From Erwinia_E haradaeae_H (lineage in GTDB: Bacteria; Pseudomonadota; Gammaproteobacteria; Enterobacterales; Enterobacteriaceae), in NCBI RefSeq assembly GCF_900698885.1, contig NZ_LR217705.1, positions 186,001 to 250,000 on the forward strand: a DNA stretch of 64,000 nt. Direction: 5' to 3'. The notes under the pieces were generated by a model. It saw nothing but the letters and a program-made list of their open reading frames with translations, did no database searches and was not told the DNA's origin. The position numbers and the translations under genes were made by a program. Shown here in pieces: positions 41,202 to 51,892 of the stretch (position 1 is the first letter of the stretch; every line of letters starts with the position of its first letter).

Positions 41202-43283
41202 TTTTACTACTACGTAGAATATGTTTTATTTATTTGTGGCATATCAAACAAAGTATCAATACAGGGTAAGCATACATTAAACATACATATAGGTTAAGTA
41301 ATTAAGATGTGCACTTAAGGAAATAATATTTTTAAAAGTTATGAAGGTAACTTAGTGTTTTAAACAGAATATAATATAATATATGTATTAAGCTAGATTT
41401 TCTAGTTCTACTAGAATCCTATTAATATTATATATTTTCTGATAAATGAGTTTTTAATAAAAAAGCTAAATTATGCGATTTCTCTAATCTATATATCTTA
41501 TCACTATTATGATAAGATGGAGTAATATAAAAATTAAACCAAAAAAATTATACAATTTACGGGAAAAAATAGCAAGCGACCTGCAAAAATATTTATTTTA
41601 GCAAAAACAAATAAAAAGAACATCTAGGATCATAATAGCTATTAGATTTATTATTTTAAGTAGAGTGTCAGTTGTTGTATTGCTTGTTGATAGTAAATCA
41701 GAAAAGTTTATTTAGACTATTTTTAGGTAATATTTGACATAAATAATAGTGTTATATGTATAAGAGATAAAAGAGGATGGTTATCATATAAAATAATTAG
41801 AGCACTGTCAGAGTAATTGGATTTCTGTTGTTTCATTTGGTTTATTTTGTGAAAAAAGAGGCCATATGGTATTTAAAAAATAATATCAGGAAAGTATTAT
41901 AATACAATTTATTAAGATAGGAATCAGTGTAGAGTCTGAAGTAAAAGACTCAGTATGTTTTAAAAGATATTTAACCTTATTAAGAAAAATGTTATCACAT
42001 AATTCAAGGTTCTATTATATCAGGATATTAGATACATATTGAGATGTTGAGTTTAAACTAATAAATTCTTTTATAAGCAGAAATATCCACAGTTAAGTAT
42101 GATTGAGGTTAGTCTATCTATGATTTGTAATTTTATATCATATTTATAATAATTTTTATATATACTTGAATAATAAAAATTATTATACATTATTTGATTG
42201 TATTGATTGCTGAGCTTTATAATATATAAATATTATTTTTTATATAATAAAAACATAATAACATTTAGAATTGATTATTTTATATATAAAATTAGAAGTT
42301 TTCTAAAAATAATTTCGAATAGGATTCTCTTTGAAATTTATTATTGTCTTATTTAGGTCTATGATGGGTTAGAAGTAGCGTTTTCTGGATATGATATATT
42401 TTTTAAAAATGTGGCTAGAGCTTTTAAATTACAAAGATGCTCGATATATGTTAAAAACAAAGATTTGGCTTATGATAAGTTAATGGTTTATTATCTAATA
42501 ATGATTTAGTAAAATTGTATTTTTTATTTACGACTTGATAAGTATTAATAAGATAATTTTTCAATTAGGAAATTAGGATTAGTCTTTTTTGATCTACTTG
42601 TGTATTGTATATGCACTGTTTATATTTATATATATTTATATTTATTATTTTATATGTTGTTTTCTGAGAAACACTAACTACTAAAAGTTTTAAGGATATG
42701 TTTTTAAAAAGTGTATCATGAAAAATGATATAATAATAGATTATAGTAATAAAATATATATGACATAAAGAAAGAAAATTATATATACATTAGTGATTTT
42801 TTCAGATTAAAACATAAAAAAAATTTTTTGTAATGTAATTATTTATATAATGACACTTGTATTTGATTATTTAAAGATATTTTTAGATATAAATAATTAT
42901 AGTAGATATTAATTGAAAAAAAATTTTTTATTAATAGAATTAATCAGCACTTACTGGAGGTTATTAAAATTTTTTATATAGAAAAATTCGGATTATGGAC
43001 CCGTATATTGTTTAAAATATAAAATATACGTAATTTTTAAAATTTACGATGCCTAATAATCTTAGTTGAGGCAAAACTGATTTAATTTTAATGTAATGAT
43101 TAATATCATTGCGCATTTTTATATCTAATAATTTATTATGTTCTGATATTATATCTTTAGATAAACCGTTAATTTTCTATTGTAAATAATAAAAAATGTT
43201 ATAAAAAATTGTATTTTTAAAGCATACAGTTACTTTATGTTATGAAAAGTCTTGGTATTTTATTTCAAGTGTTTTAAGTGTAA
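41202..43283. other. 2.1 kb gap between rsmD and zapB
   Basis: Very AT-rich, no gene recognised on either strand. Confidence 0.55.
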
Positions 43284-43541
43284 TTATTTCAGGCAAGTAA
43301 GATCAAATTTTTGTATTTTGTCAAGAAGTTTGTTAAGACGATCCTGCCAAATTTGTTGATCGGTTGTTAATTTTTGATTTTTACACTCTAACGTTTCATT
43401 ATTTTTAGAGAGCTCTTGTATCTTATGACTAAGGGTGTCATTTGTTTCTTTTAATTCCTCAATTTTCATTTGTAATAATGCTATTGTATCAATGGCCTGA
43501 TGTACTTTAGTTTCTAATTCTTCAAAAATTGGAACTAACAT
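43284..43541 (-). CDS. zapB: Cell division protein ZapB
   Basis: Small coiled-coil protein that links the Z-ring, through ZapA, to MatP at the terminus and stabilises it. The 85 residues (E. coli 81) start MLVPIFEELETKVHQAIDTIALLQMKIEELKE, matching the family, and form one continuous heptad coiled coil with the conserved W-Q-x-R-L near the end. An in-frame ATG at 43622 would add 27 unrelated residues; 43541 is preferred and has AAGG about nine bases upstream. The C-terminal DKIQKFDLTCLK is drifted. Confidence 0.88.
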   Translation of the reverse strand: MLVPIFEELETKVHQAIDTIALLQMKIEELKETNDTLSHKIQELSKNNETLECKNQKLTTDQQIWQDRLNKLLDKIQKFDLTCLK

Positions 43542-44799
43542 GTTACTAACCTTTTCATTGTAGAAAATAAATTTGGTAAATTTCACTACATGGCTGATAT
43601 TAATTAGGATGAAGTGAATCATGTTGTAGTAACATGTATTATCATAAGATCGATTTTTTTGATCATATTAAATATTATTATATGATCATTCTGATGTAAG
43701 ATTATGTTGCAGCATAATTTTTATAGGTTTTTTATGTTTTTTTATAGAAAATACCATCTGTTAAGTATGTCTCATACGTCTCTCAGTATGATCAATGTTA
43801 ATTTTTTATAAATGATAAATTTAATATAATGATGACTCTTCCTGTCTAGAATAGCAATATCTACTATAATAATTCATTAACATTAAAATATTATAATTAT
43901 ATAATAATTAATATTATACTTATATTTCCCTCTGATGTCTATAAAATAATTTAAATACAAAATCTAGAGAATAATTTTAAAATATACTTAGCTGATATCA
44001 ATATACTAGAAAATTATATTTAATAATAATATTAATAAGAAGCTCTATTTCTGTCTATAAATTCCTTGTGAAGAATTTTACAAAAAATAAGTATCCTTAT
44101 ATGTGTGAATTTAGTATATAGTATCATGATCATGTGATGGTATAATATATAAATATAGAGTACCATTTACGCATTGCTTATTATAGTGACTTTACATATA
44201 ACACCTGATATTTCTAATGTATAGAACATGATAATGCTTTAAATAATTAATTCTATTATAGAATAGTATTTTAGATTTTTAAGAAAATAGTAGTATATTA
44301 AGAGATTTATTATTAATATTCAATTGAATATATTTATATTAATTGTAATTTGTATAAAGATAACATATTGAGTAGTTTTTTGGATGAGAGCATTAAACCA
44401 GAAAATTTTAAATAATCTATTAAGATATAATTAAGATCATATAAAAAGATGGTGCAATATTTATATATTTATTATATGCAATCTAAGTGAAGATAGATTA
44501 CATGCCATGAAATATTACAGATGTATTAATGTTTTTCAGACGTATTGCACACAACCTTTGTGGTGTAATACGTTGATTGTTGTTTTTAATTCATCATTTT
44601 AGGGGTTTAAATGAAAGCATTTGGCAATATCGTATAAAATATTACACGAAATATTCTGAGATAGATAATTTTTCTTGTTTATTGATGGTTAGGTTATTAA
44701 GAGGTGTCTTTTTTAGAAGAGATTAGATATAACTGTTAGGGTGTTCTTATAGAAAAAGTATTAAATTATATACATGTTGAGATGATACCAAATTTTGGC
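43542..44799. other. 1.3 kb gap between zapB and glyS
   Basis: AT-rich, no gene or convincing terminator recognised. Confidence 0.55.
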
Positions 44800-46869
44800 T
44801 TACTCTAATAAAGAGAGGTCGGCGATCTGTAGAAATAAATTTTTTAACTGATTTAATAAGGTAAGGCGGTTGATACGTAACTCTTTTATTTTTGTGTTCA
44901 CCAGAACCTTGGAAAAAAATTGTTCGATGTCTTTATGAAGCGGTGTGAGAGCAATCAATGCATCCTGGTATCGTTCTTCAAGTAAGAATAAGTCTAGGCT
45001 AGTTTTGATAGTTTTAATACGAGTTTCTAACTGAATTTCTTCTTTTTCATATAGTAGAGAATGATACACGTTATGGTTTAATATTTCTTTAGATTGATTG
45101 AGAATACTAGAAATACGTCTGTGCGCTGCTGATAATCTCATTGAGTGCTTTGTAGCGCAGAAGTATGTTACAGCTTCTATTCGCGTATGAAAATCTATTG
45201 GTCTAGTAGGTCGACATGCTAGAACTGCCTTAATGGCGTCAGTTTTATAACCTATCTCTTGATACCACGAACTCAAACGACCAAAGAAAAAATTTATTAT
45301 ATCCTCTGCTACATTAGTATTTGACAGTTTTCTATCATATAGTTTTATAGATTCTTCAGTTAGAGATTGTAAATCTATAGGTAATTTTTTTTCGAGAATA
45401 ATACGTAAAACACCAAGTGCAGAACGACGTAACGCAAACGGATCTTTATCCCCTGTAGGGTGTTTAGAAATTCCAAATATCCCTACTATTGTATCTATTT
45501 TATCAGCTATTGCTAGCGCGCAGGATGTAGGATTAGAGGGAATGGAATCACCAGCGAAACGTGGTTTATAATGTTCCATTAGAGCAATAGCTACTTCTTC
45601 TGGCTCGCCTTGACGTCGAGCATAATGCATACCCATAATGCCCTGAGTTTCCGCAAACTCACGTACCATGTGCGTCATTAGATCACATTTGGAGAGCAGT
45701 CCAGCGCGTGTTGCGTTCTGAACGTTACTATTTATTTTCTTTGCTAACCATCCTGATAGTTTCTTGATGCGACAAGTTTTATCGAGTAGATTACCTAGAT
45801 CTTTCTGAAATAATACGCTCTTGAGACGTGGAAGATAATCATCAAGAAGATGTTGGCAGTCTTTGTGAAAAAAAAAGGCGGCGTCTTCTAATCGGGCTTG
45901 GATAACTTTTTCATTACCTAATATAATCTTCTGAGGATTGCTGGATTCAATGTTACTCACAAAGATAAAATAAGGTAACAACGTTCCTTCTTGGTTATAA
46001 ACTGGAAAGTATTTTTGATGATCGACCATGGTATGTACTAATGCTTCAGTTGGTATTTTGAGAAATTTTTTATCAAATTTAGCCATTAAAATCACTGGCC
46101 ACTCTACCAAAGCAGTGACTTCTTCTAGAAGCTCTTCTTGTAGGTCAGCTAAGCCGCCAATGCGTGCTGCAGTAGCAGTCGCATTGGCGATAATTATTTG
46201 TTTACGCAAGGAATAATCTGCTTGAACTTTTCCTTTCTCTAATAGAACCTTAAGATAATTGTCAGCATGATTAATAGTAAGGATGGATTGCCCCATAAAG
46301 CGATGGCCTCGAATAACACGAGAAGAGAAAATGCCGCAAATATTAATAGGAATTAATGTATCCCCAAAAATTAGCATCACAGTATGAACAGGGCGTATAA
46401 ATTGAAAATTAGATTCCCCCCATCGCATTTGCTTAAGATGTGTGAGCTTTTTGATAGATGTAGAAATGATTTGTGGTAATAGGTAGGCCGTCCTTTGTCC
46501 GCTTTGTTTAGTGCAGCACATAAGCCGCTGACCTTTGTTAGTTTCCACGCGATTAGCATGCTCAAGGTTAACATCACAACTACGAGCCCAGCTTATAGCG
46601 GCTTGCGTAGGGGTTCCGTTTTTATTAAAAGCTGCTCTTATTGTTGGCCCATATTTGATTATCTTGCGATCAGGTTGCATAAGGGTTAGCTTCTCAACAA
46701 ATAAAGCCAAACGCCGCGGCGTTGCAAACCAGCGTATCTCTTTATAAGTCAAAGATGAAATTTTTAACTCAGAAATAAAGTTTTTTGCAAACGTTTCAGC
46801 TAAGTAACGTAATATTTTTGGAGGTAATTCCTCCGTGCCAATTTCTACCAGAAAATTTTCTTCAGTCAT
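44800..46869 (-). CDS. glyS: Glycyl-tRNA synthetase beta subunit
   Basis: Beta subunit of the alpha2-beta2 glycyl-tRNA synthetase; it recognises tRNA-Gly. From the ATG at 46869 it has 689 residues, exactly the E. coli length, and begins MTEENFLVEIGTEELPPK like that protein. An ATG two codons earlier (46875) is also possible. Conserved stretches run to the end (HATRAGLL-type QNATRAGLLSKCDLMTHM, GDKDPFALRRSALGVLRI, ELRINRLTLL). The start overlaps the end of glyQ by 8 bases (ATGACTGA), so the two are translationally coupled. Confidence 0.96.
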   Translation of the reverse strand: MTEENFLVEIGTEELPPKILRYLAETFAKNFISELKISSLTYKEIRWFATPRRLALFVEKLTLMQPDRKIIKYGPTIRAAFNKNGTPTQAAISWARSCDVNLEHANRVETNKGQRLMCCTKQSGQRTAYLLPQIISTSIKKLTHLKQMRWGESNFQFIRPVHTVMLIFGDTLIPINICGIFSSRVIRGHRFMGQSILTINHADNYLKVLLEKGKVQADYSLRKQIIIANATATAARIGGLADLQEELLEEVTALVEWPVILMAKFDKKFLKIPTEALVHTMVDHQKYFPVYNQEGTLLPYFIFVSNIESSNPQKIILGNEKVIQARLEDAAFFFHKDCQHLLDDYLPRLKSVLFQKDLGNLLDKTCRIKKLSGWLAKKINSNVQNATRAGLLSKCDLMTHMVREFAETQGIMGMHYARRQGEPEEVAIALMEHYKPRFAGDSIPSNPTSCALAIADKIDTIVGIFGISKHPTGDKDPFALRRSALGVLRIILEKKLPIDLQSLTEESIKLYDRKLSNTNVAEDIINFFFGRLSSWYQEIGYKTDAIKAVLACRPTRPIDFHTRIEAVTYFCATKHSMRLSAAHRRISSILNQSKEILNHNVYHSLLYEKEEIQLETRIKTIKTSLDLFLLEERYQDALIALTPLHKDIEQFFSKVLVNTKIKELRINRLTLLNQLKNLFLQIADLSLLE

Positions 46870-47788
46870 TTGCATTGATTGGATATTTTTTGCAGCGTGG
46901 AAATCCTAGCATCTTTCTAGAGTTTAGGTAGGCCTGTGCTACATGTTTAGTAAGCGCGCGAATGCGCAACATACAGCCTTGACGCTCAGTAGTTGACATG
47001 GCTTTGCGTGAATCTAATAGATTAAAATTGTGTACTGCTTTTAAAATACGCTCATATGCTGGGATTGCTAAAGGTTGATCCAGTGTTAAGAGATATTTAA
47101 CTTCTTCTTCATGTTTTTGTAAGCAAGTCATCAGAAAATTTATATCAGCATGTTCAAAGTTATATGTGGATTGTTCTACTTCATTTTGATGAAATATATC
47201 ACCATAAGTTATTGTGTTTTCCAGGCCTTGATTCCAGACTAAATTATAAATGCTATCAACATCCTGAAGGTGCATAGCTAGTCGCTCTAATCCGTATGTG
47301 ATCTCTCCGCTGACTGGTTTACACTCTAATCCACAGATTTGTTGAAAATAAGTGAATTGTGTGATCTCCATACCATTAAGCCATACTTCCCAACCCAAGC
47401 CCCATGCGCCTAGGGTTGGATTTTCCCAATTATCTTCAACGAATCGAATATCGTGCATCTTTAAGTCTATATCCAGTGCTTTTAAGGATTCTAAATAGAG
47501 CATCTGAATATCAGGAGGGGACGGTTTAATAAGAACTTGAAATTGATAATAATGCTGTAAACGATTAGGGTTATTACCATAACGGCCATCACTGGGTCGT
47601 CGAGATGGTTGAACATAGGCTATAGAAATTGGTTCTGGACCGATAGCACATAAACAAGTCATCGGATGAGATGTCCCGGCGCCAATTTCTAGATCTAAGG
47701 GTTGTATAATACTACAACCTTTTTTGGACCAGTAAGTCTGTAAATTAAAAATCAACCCTTGAAAGGTTTTAGAATTAAATTCTGTCAT
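46862..47788 (-). CDS. glyQ: Glycyl-tRNA synthetase alpha subunit
   Basis: Catalytic alpha subunit that activates glycine and, with GlyS, charges tRNA-Gly. It has 308 residues (E. coli 303). Class II features are present: DLEIGAGTSHPMT near the N-terminus, PSRRPSDGRYGNNPNRLQHYYQFQ for ATP and amino acid binding, and SGEITYGLERLAM as motif 3. The C-terminus is extended by a few residues beyond LGFPRC. It is upstream of glyS in an overlapping pair. Confidence 0.97.
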   Translation of the reverse strand: MTEFNSKTFQGLIFNLQTYWSKKGCSIIQPLDLEIGAGTSHPMTCLCAIGPEPISIAYVQPSRRPSDGRYGNNPNRLQHYYQFQVLIKPSPPDIQMLYLESLKALDIDLKMHDIRFVEDNWENPTLGAWGLGWEVWLNGMEITQFTYFQQICGLECKPVSGEITYGLERLAMHLQDVDSIYNLVWNQGLENTITYGDIFHQNEVEQSTYNFEHADINFLMTCLQKHEEEVKYLLTLDQPLAIPAYERILKAVHNFNLLDSRKAMSTTERQGCMLRIRALTKHVAQAYLNSRKMLGFPRCKKYPINAND

Positions 47789-48404
47789 ATCACTCTATTG
47801 ATATTACCAGTCGCAAGCTATGGTTTATAAGTTATATTGGTTTGTTTATTAACTTTTATTTCATAATATTAGTATATATATTGTGGTCTGTATAAAACAT
47901 ACAGTCTAAAATAATTACGAATATTATTCTATCACACATTGTGGATAGAACTAAAATGTATTAGATCGACTTCTTTGATATTAAATATGATATCTCTAAT
48001 AGTAAGAGGATATATATATGAAATTTTATTTTTTTACTAAATAGAATCTTAGTTAATTTCTAATTTCTTATAGAATATTTAATTATTTTCAGTAGTCTGT
48101 GGAGTAGTATTCTATGTTTGTTGATTGTACATTAATTATTATTTTTATAATAAATGAATTTTAAGTGAATATTAATTATCGGTAGAACACTTTTTAAGTG
48201 CATTAGATAGTGATATAAATTTATTTACTAATATAATATCCATTATTGTATTAAATTTTAATTAGTGTGACATAATGTACATGTATATATATATTTATTA
48301 AATATATTTATATATTAAGATAAAATAACATAAATATTAAAAATAAATTATATCAAGATGCATATTTCACTGTCAACTTTTATGTTAAAGAGAAGAATAA
48401 TATC
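47789..48404. other. Gap between sspB and glyQ
   Basis: About 600 bases of AT-rich DNA with no recognised gene or strong signal. Confidence 0.55.
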
Positions 48405-48917
48405 TTATTGAACAAGATGTAGGCCTAAATTATTTTTATCTTCTGTAGATTGTTTTTTGTTATTTTTATCTGGACTGTTATTTAGCATGTTATATTGATT
48501 TTTATAATCATTCTTAATTATGGATAGCATTGTATTGTCTTTGATTGGTTTCGTGTAGTTATTTAAAGATGGAGATTGATCTATCCTGTCTTCCATTCCT
48601 TGCTCAAAGATCATTCCCTCTCCATTTTCGCGAGCATAAATCGCTATTACAGATATCGGGGGTATTGAAATTTTCTTCAAAAGACCACTAAAACAGGTTG
48701 TAAAAAGGATTTTATCATTGTGTAATTCAAGATTACTTACTGCATTTGGTGAAATATTTAGAACAATTTGACCATTCCATGAATTTTCTAAAGGAACTAA
48801 AACATTAGGTACATGTATATTGATCACTAAATACGGCGTGAGGTGATTATCAATTAACCATTCATAAAATGCACGTATTAGATAAGGACGACAAGAAGTA
48901 AATTTAGAATCTGTCAT
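48405..48917 (-). CDS. sspB: ClpXP specificity adaptor SspB
   Basis: Delivers ssrA-tagged proteins from stalled ribosomes to ClpXP. It has 170 residues (E. coli 165). The peptide-binding domain is clear (RPYLIRAFYEWLIDNHLTPYL, NGQIVLNISPNAVSNLEL, IAIYARENGEGMIFE), followed by a disordered linker. The last residues LGLHLVQ align with the E. coli ClpX-binding tail (ALRVVK), so tethering is probably kept. The ATG at 48917 is chosen because GGAG lies upstream of it and the product then matches the family; an ATG at 48932 overlaps that site. Retention implies working ssrA tagging and ClpXP. Confidence 0.93.
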   Translation of the reverse strand: MTDSKFTSCRPYLIRAFYEWLIDNHLTPYLVINIHVPNVLVPLENSWNGQIVLNISPNAVSNLELHNDKILFTTCFSGLLKKISIPPISVIAIYARENGEGMIFEQGMEDRIDQSPSLNNYTKPIKDNTMLSIIKNDYKNQYNMLNNSPDKNNKKQSTEDKNNLGLHLVQ

Positions 48918-49880
48918 TGTATACAGCTCCATAGTTTTATTATTATTTTACATTTTAATTTTATTAGAGTATCAAAATAATGATGTTAAAACACGCTGTT
49001 CATATAGTTTTAGCTTTTGAATGAATGCTGTAAGATAAGTTTTTATTTGAGCAGGCATATAGAGTAGAGGAACTTAAGAAAAATATACTAAGTGCGATTT
49101 TTACTCAACAATAATTTTTATTTACAAGAATAATTCTAAGATCGCTTATATCTCCTTTTACGCTTTTGTCTTAAAGCGTTTTCTTTTAATGCGATTTATT
49201 ATAGTTTTATTTATCTGACATATAAGATTTTATCAATTTTAGTGTAATAAATTGTAGTACATAATAAAAGTAGTAGGCAATCTGATATTAGATTTTGATG
49301 AAAATAATATTCAGCTTTATATATTATACTAATATGAGATTAATGTGGTGTCAACTGCCCATGAACTAAGAATAAACATGATGCGACCCAGTTCAAGATT
49401 AATAAATCTCTAGTAGATCAGTGATCTTATTTGTCTATATAGTAATGTTTATACATGCCCGTACTAGTATATGTTTATTTGATAACTCAAAAAAAATCAG
49501 TTAAGTTAAAACAGTAGCATTAAATAAGAGAGCTTAAAATGGTAGAGACTACCATATGTACTTCAATATGAGATGAAAAATTATAATAGTTTTAGGTTTT
49601 TTATTTTTTATTTTGTTTTAGTTAGTAAATTAGCAGATTAGCAGGTTGCTAAATTTATGTGTTATTCAATATGTATTGATATGAAGATATTAATGTACAT
49701 ATCAATACATATTAATATATATAAAATAGGCGCTTATTATTAAGTCAGATCTTGTAATCTATATCAAATATATAATTATAGAATGAAAGTGTATGATGAT
49801 AATTTCATCAAGATACTATTTTATTAAAAACTAGAAACCCAGCGTTTAACACTGGGTGAGATTTTTAATAATTTTAGAAG
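48918..49880. other. Gap between rpsI and sspB, site of the missing sspA
   Basis: In E. coli the order is rplM-rpsI-sspA-sspB. Here rpsI and sspB remain on the same strand, with 0.96 kb between and no readable sspA (about 640 bp). The rpsI terminator at 49822-49858 is inside. Confidence 0.6.
49822..49858 (-). terminator. Intrinsic terminator of rplM-rpsI
   Basis: On the minus strand an 8-bp stem ACCCAGTG/CGCTGGGT (49837-49857, 5-base loop, one G-U pair) is followed by TTTCTAGTTTTT, 24 bases after the rpsI stop. It is the clearest Rho-independent terminator in the window. Confidence 0.85.
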
Positions 49881-50273
49881 TTATCGTTTGGAAAATTGCG
49901 GACGACGACGAGCCTTTCTAAAACCAACTTTTTTACGCTCCACCTGTCGAGCGTCTCGTGTTACAAATCCTGCTTTACGTAATTCGCTACGAAATGATTC
50001 ATTGTATTTTATTAAAGCTCGTGTAATACCGTGGCGAATAGCACCTGCTTGTCCTGAGATACCTCCGCCTTTCACGGTAATATATAAATCAAAGGCATTT
50101 ACCAGGTCTAATAGTTCTAGTGGCTGACAAACTACCATGCAAGCAGTTTTGCGACTAAAGTACTCTTTTAAAGAACGCTGGTTAATGGTGATACCACCGC
50201 TACCTGTCTTGAGAAAGACACGCGCAGAGGCGCTTTTTCGGCGACCAGTTCCATAGTTTGTATTCTCAACCAT
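49881..50273 (-). CDS. rpsI: 30S ribosomal protein S9
   Basis: Small-subunit head protein whose C-terminal tail reaches the P-site tRNA. It has 130 residues, the E. coli length. It shows NYGTGRRKSASARVFLK at the N-terminus, ISGQAGAIRHGITRAL in the middle, and the basic tail RRRPQFSKR with the terminal arginine that contacts tRNA. It starts 15 bases after rplM and ends before a strong terminator, so rplM-rpsI is a complete operon. Confidence 0.98.
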   Translation of the reverse strand: MVENTNYGTGRRKSASARVFLKTGSGGITINQRSLKEYFSRKTACMVVCQPLELLDLVNAFDLYITVKGGGISGQAGAIRHGITRALIKYNESFRSELRKAGFVTRDARQVERKKVGFRKARRRPQFSKR

Positions 50274-50288
50274 TTTCTAACATCCTAA

Positions 50289-50717
50289 TTATATGTCAAG
50301 AACTTGTGGTTTTTGTGCCGTATGCTTATGTTTATCACCGGCATATACTTTGAGTTTTTTGTACATCTGACGACCTAACGGACCTTTTGGTAGCATACCT
50401 TTAACTGCTATTTCAATTACTTTTTCAGGGTAACGATTCATCATCTCTAAAAAAGTTAGTGTTTTGATGCCACCAATATGTCCAGTATAATGATAATAAA
50501 TTTTATCATTGGGTTTGTTGCCAGTTATAGCTATTTTTTTTGCATTGAGGACTATAATATAATCACCTGTATCTACATGTGGAGTATACTCCGCTTTATG
50601 TTTTCCACGTAATCGAAGGGCTAGTTCTGTTGCTAAACGACCCAAGGTTTTACATGCCGCATCAACAACATACCAGTTATGCTGGATCGATTCTGCCTTA
50701 GCTGTAAAAGTTCTCAT
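50289..50717 (-). CDS. rplM: 50S ribosomal protein L13
   Basis: Early-assembling large-subunit protein. It has 142 residues, as in E. coli, beginning MRTFTAKAESIQHNWYVVDA and containing GRLATELALRLRGKHKAEYTPHVDTGDYI and GMLPKGPLGRQMYKKLKVYAG. It is first in the rplM-rpsI operon. In E. coli L13 represses translation of this operon by binding the leader RNA; a long stem-loop lies 29 bases upstream here and may be that operator. Only a weak GGAT precedes the ATG. Confidence 0.98.
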   Translation of the reverse strand: MRTFTAKAESIQHNWYVVDAACKTLGRLATELALRLRGKHKAEYTPHVDTGDYIIVLNAKKIAITGNKPNDKIYYHYTGHIGGIKTLTFLEMMNRYPEKVIEIAVKGMLPKGPLGRQMYKKLKVYAGDKHKHTAQKPQVLDI

Positions 50718-50745
50718 CTAAATACGTATCCATGTTAAATTGTAT

Positions 50746-50792
50746 ATTGATAAAATCTAAGCGTTGCTAAAATCTTTATAGATTTTATCAAT
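50746..50792 (-). promoter_or_regulatory. Long perfect stem-loop in rplM leader, candidate L13 operator
   Basis: ATTGATAAAATCTA (50746-50759) is exactly complementary to TAGATTTTATCAAT (50779-50792), a 14-bp stem with a 19-base loop, 29 bases upstream of rplM. A second TAAAATCT in the loop (50768-50775) can instead pair with AGATTTTA (50780-50787) through a 4-base loop, so two exclusive folds exist. Confidence 0.5.
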
Positions 50793-51856
50793 CTATATAA
50801 TACATTAATGATTTCACCTTTGTTTCTTTTGGACACATAGGTCATAGAGTACAGCAGATCTTCATTATAAGCTTAATAAACTTATTATTATACTTAATTT
50901 ACAAGATTATAAAGAAGTAATTTATAAAAATCGAATGTTTTTTTTAAGAGATTAGTGAGAGTGAGATTAATAGATAATTTTATCTATTTATTTTTAAAAG
51001 AAAACTTGAAGCAAGCATAGCGCTATTTTTATTCTTAAGACGAAAAATTTTATTATGAGACAACAGTTACTAAGGTGTATATTCGCCCCCTTGTATTATT
51101 TATTTTTATATCTTATATGATTAAACATCTTGCTTTAGGGTTCTAGGTGAGTATTTTATATACAAATGTATTAAAGAAAGGGTATATAGAGCGAACTATA
51201 TACTTGGATGTCAGTTGTTATAAATAATATTTTTACATAAAATAATCTCTAAATATCTGTAAGTGTGAAAATTTATCTCAAAACAATCATATTTGATCTT
51301 TTTTTTTGGGTGTAACTATTAACGCTTTAATTTTTTGATATTTTACTAATAGTAATGTTAGTGTTTGATAATCTCAATTTAATCTTAAGAACTGCGTTAA
51401 TTCTGAGTAACGTTGATAGTATGTTACTAAATTTTTTCTGGAATATAAATATAATATGAGGTAATAGCTTTTTATAGATTTATGGTGGTTTATTTTTTTG
51501 AAAAAAATTTATAATAAATCTTATTCTTGATTACTCAAGTAATTTTATCACCAGAGTTAAGAAAATTTGGGTGTATCTTACATGCAGTGCGGAGACTAAT
51601 AACGTTCTCTTAGTCTTTTGAAGCTAATTGACTTATTATAGGGGGTATTTTAACAATTATATTGTAGTAGCGTATCAATCACTTGAGATGCGTAAAATTA
51701 TAGTTATATAGATAAATATAATTGAGACCTTGTGATTTTAGTTTGGCATGTATCATGTGATAGCGTATATACTAATTTGGTACTATTGCTATTCCTAGCG
51801 TCTAGTAAAAATATATACTATTAAAATATATAATAAGGCTTATAGCCATCTGTAAT

Positions 51857-51892
51857 ATATAGCTGATATAGCTGATATAGCTGATATAGCTG
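51857..51892. repeat. Four exact copies of a 9-bp unit
   Basis: ATATAGCTG is repeated four times without mismatch. It lies in non-coding DNA and is a likely length-variable locus. Confidence 0.9.
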
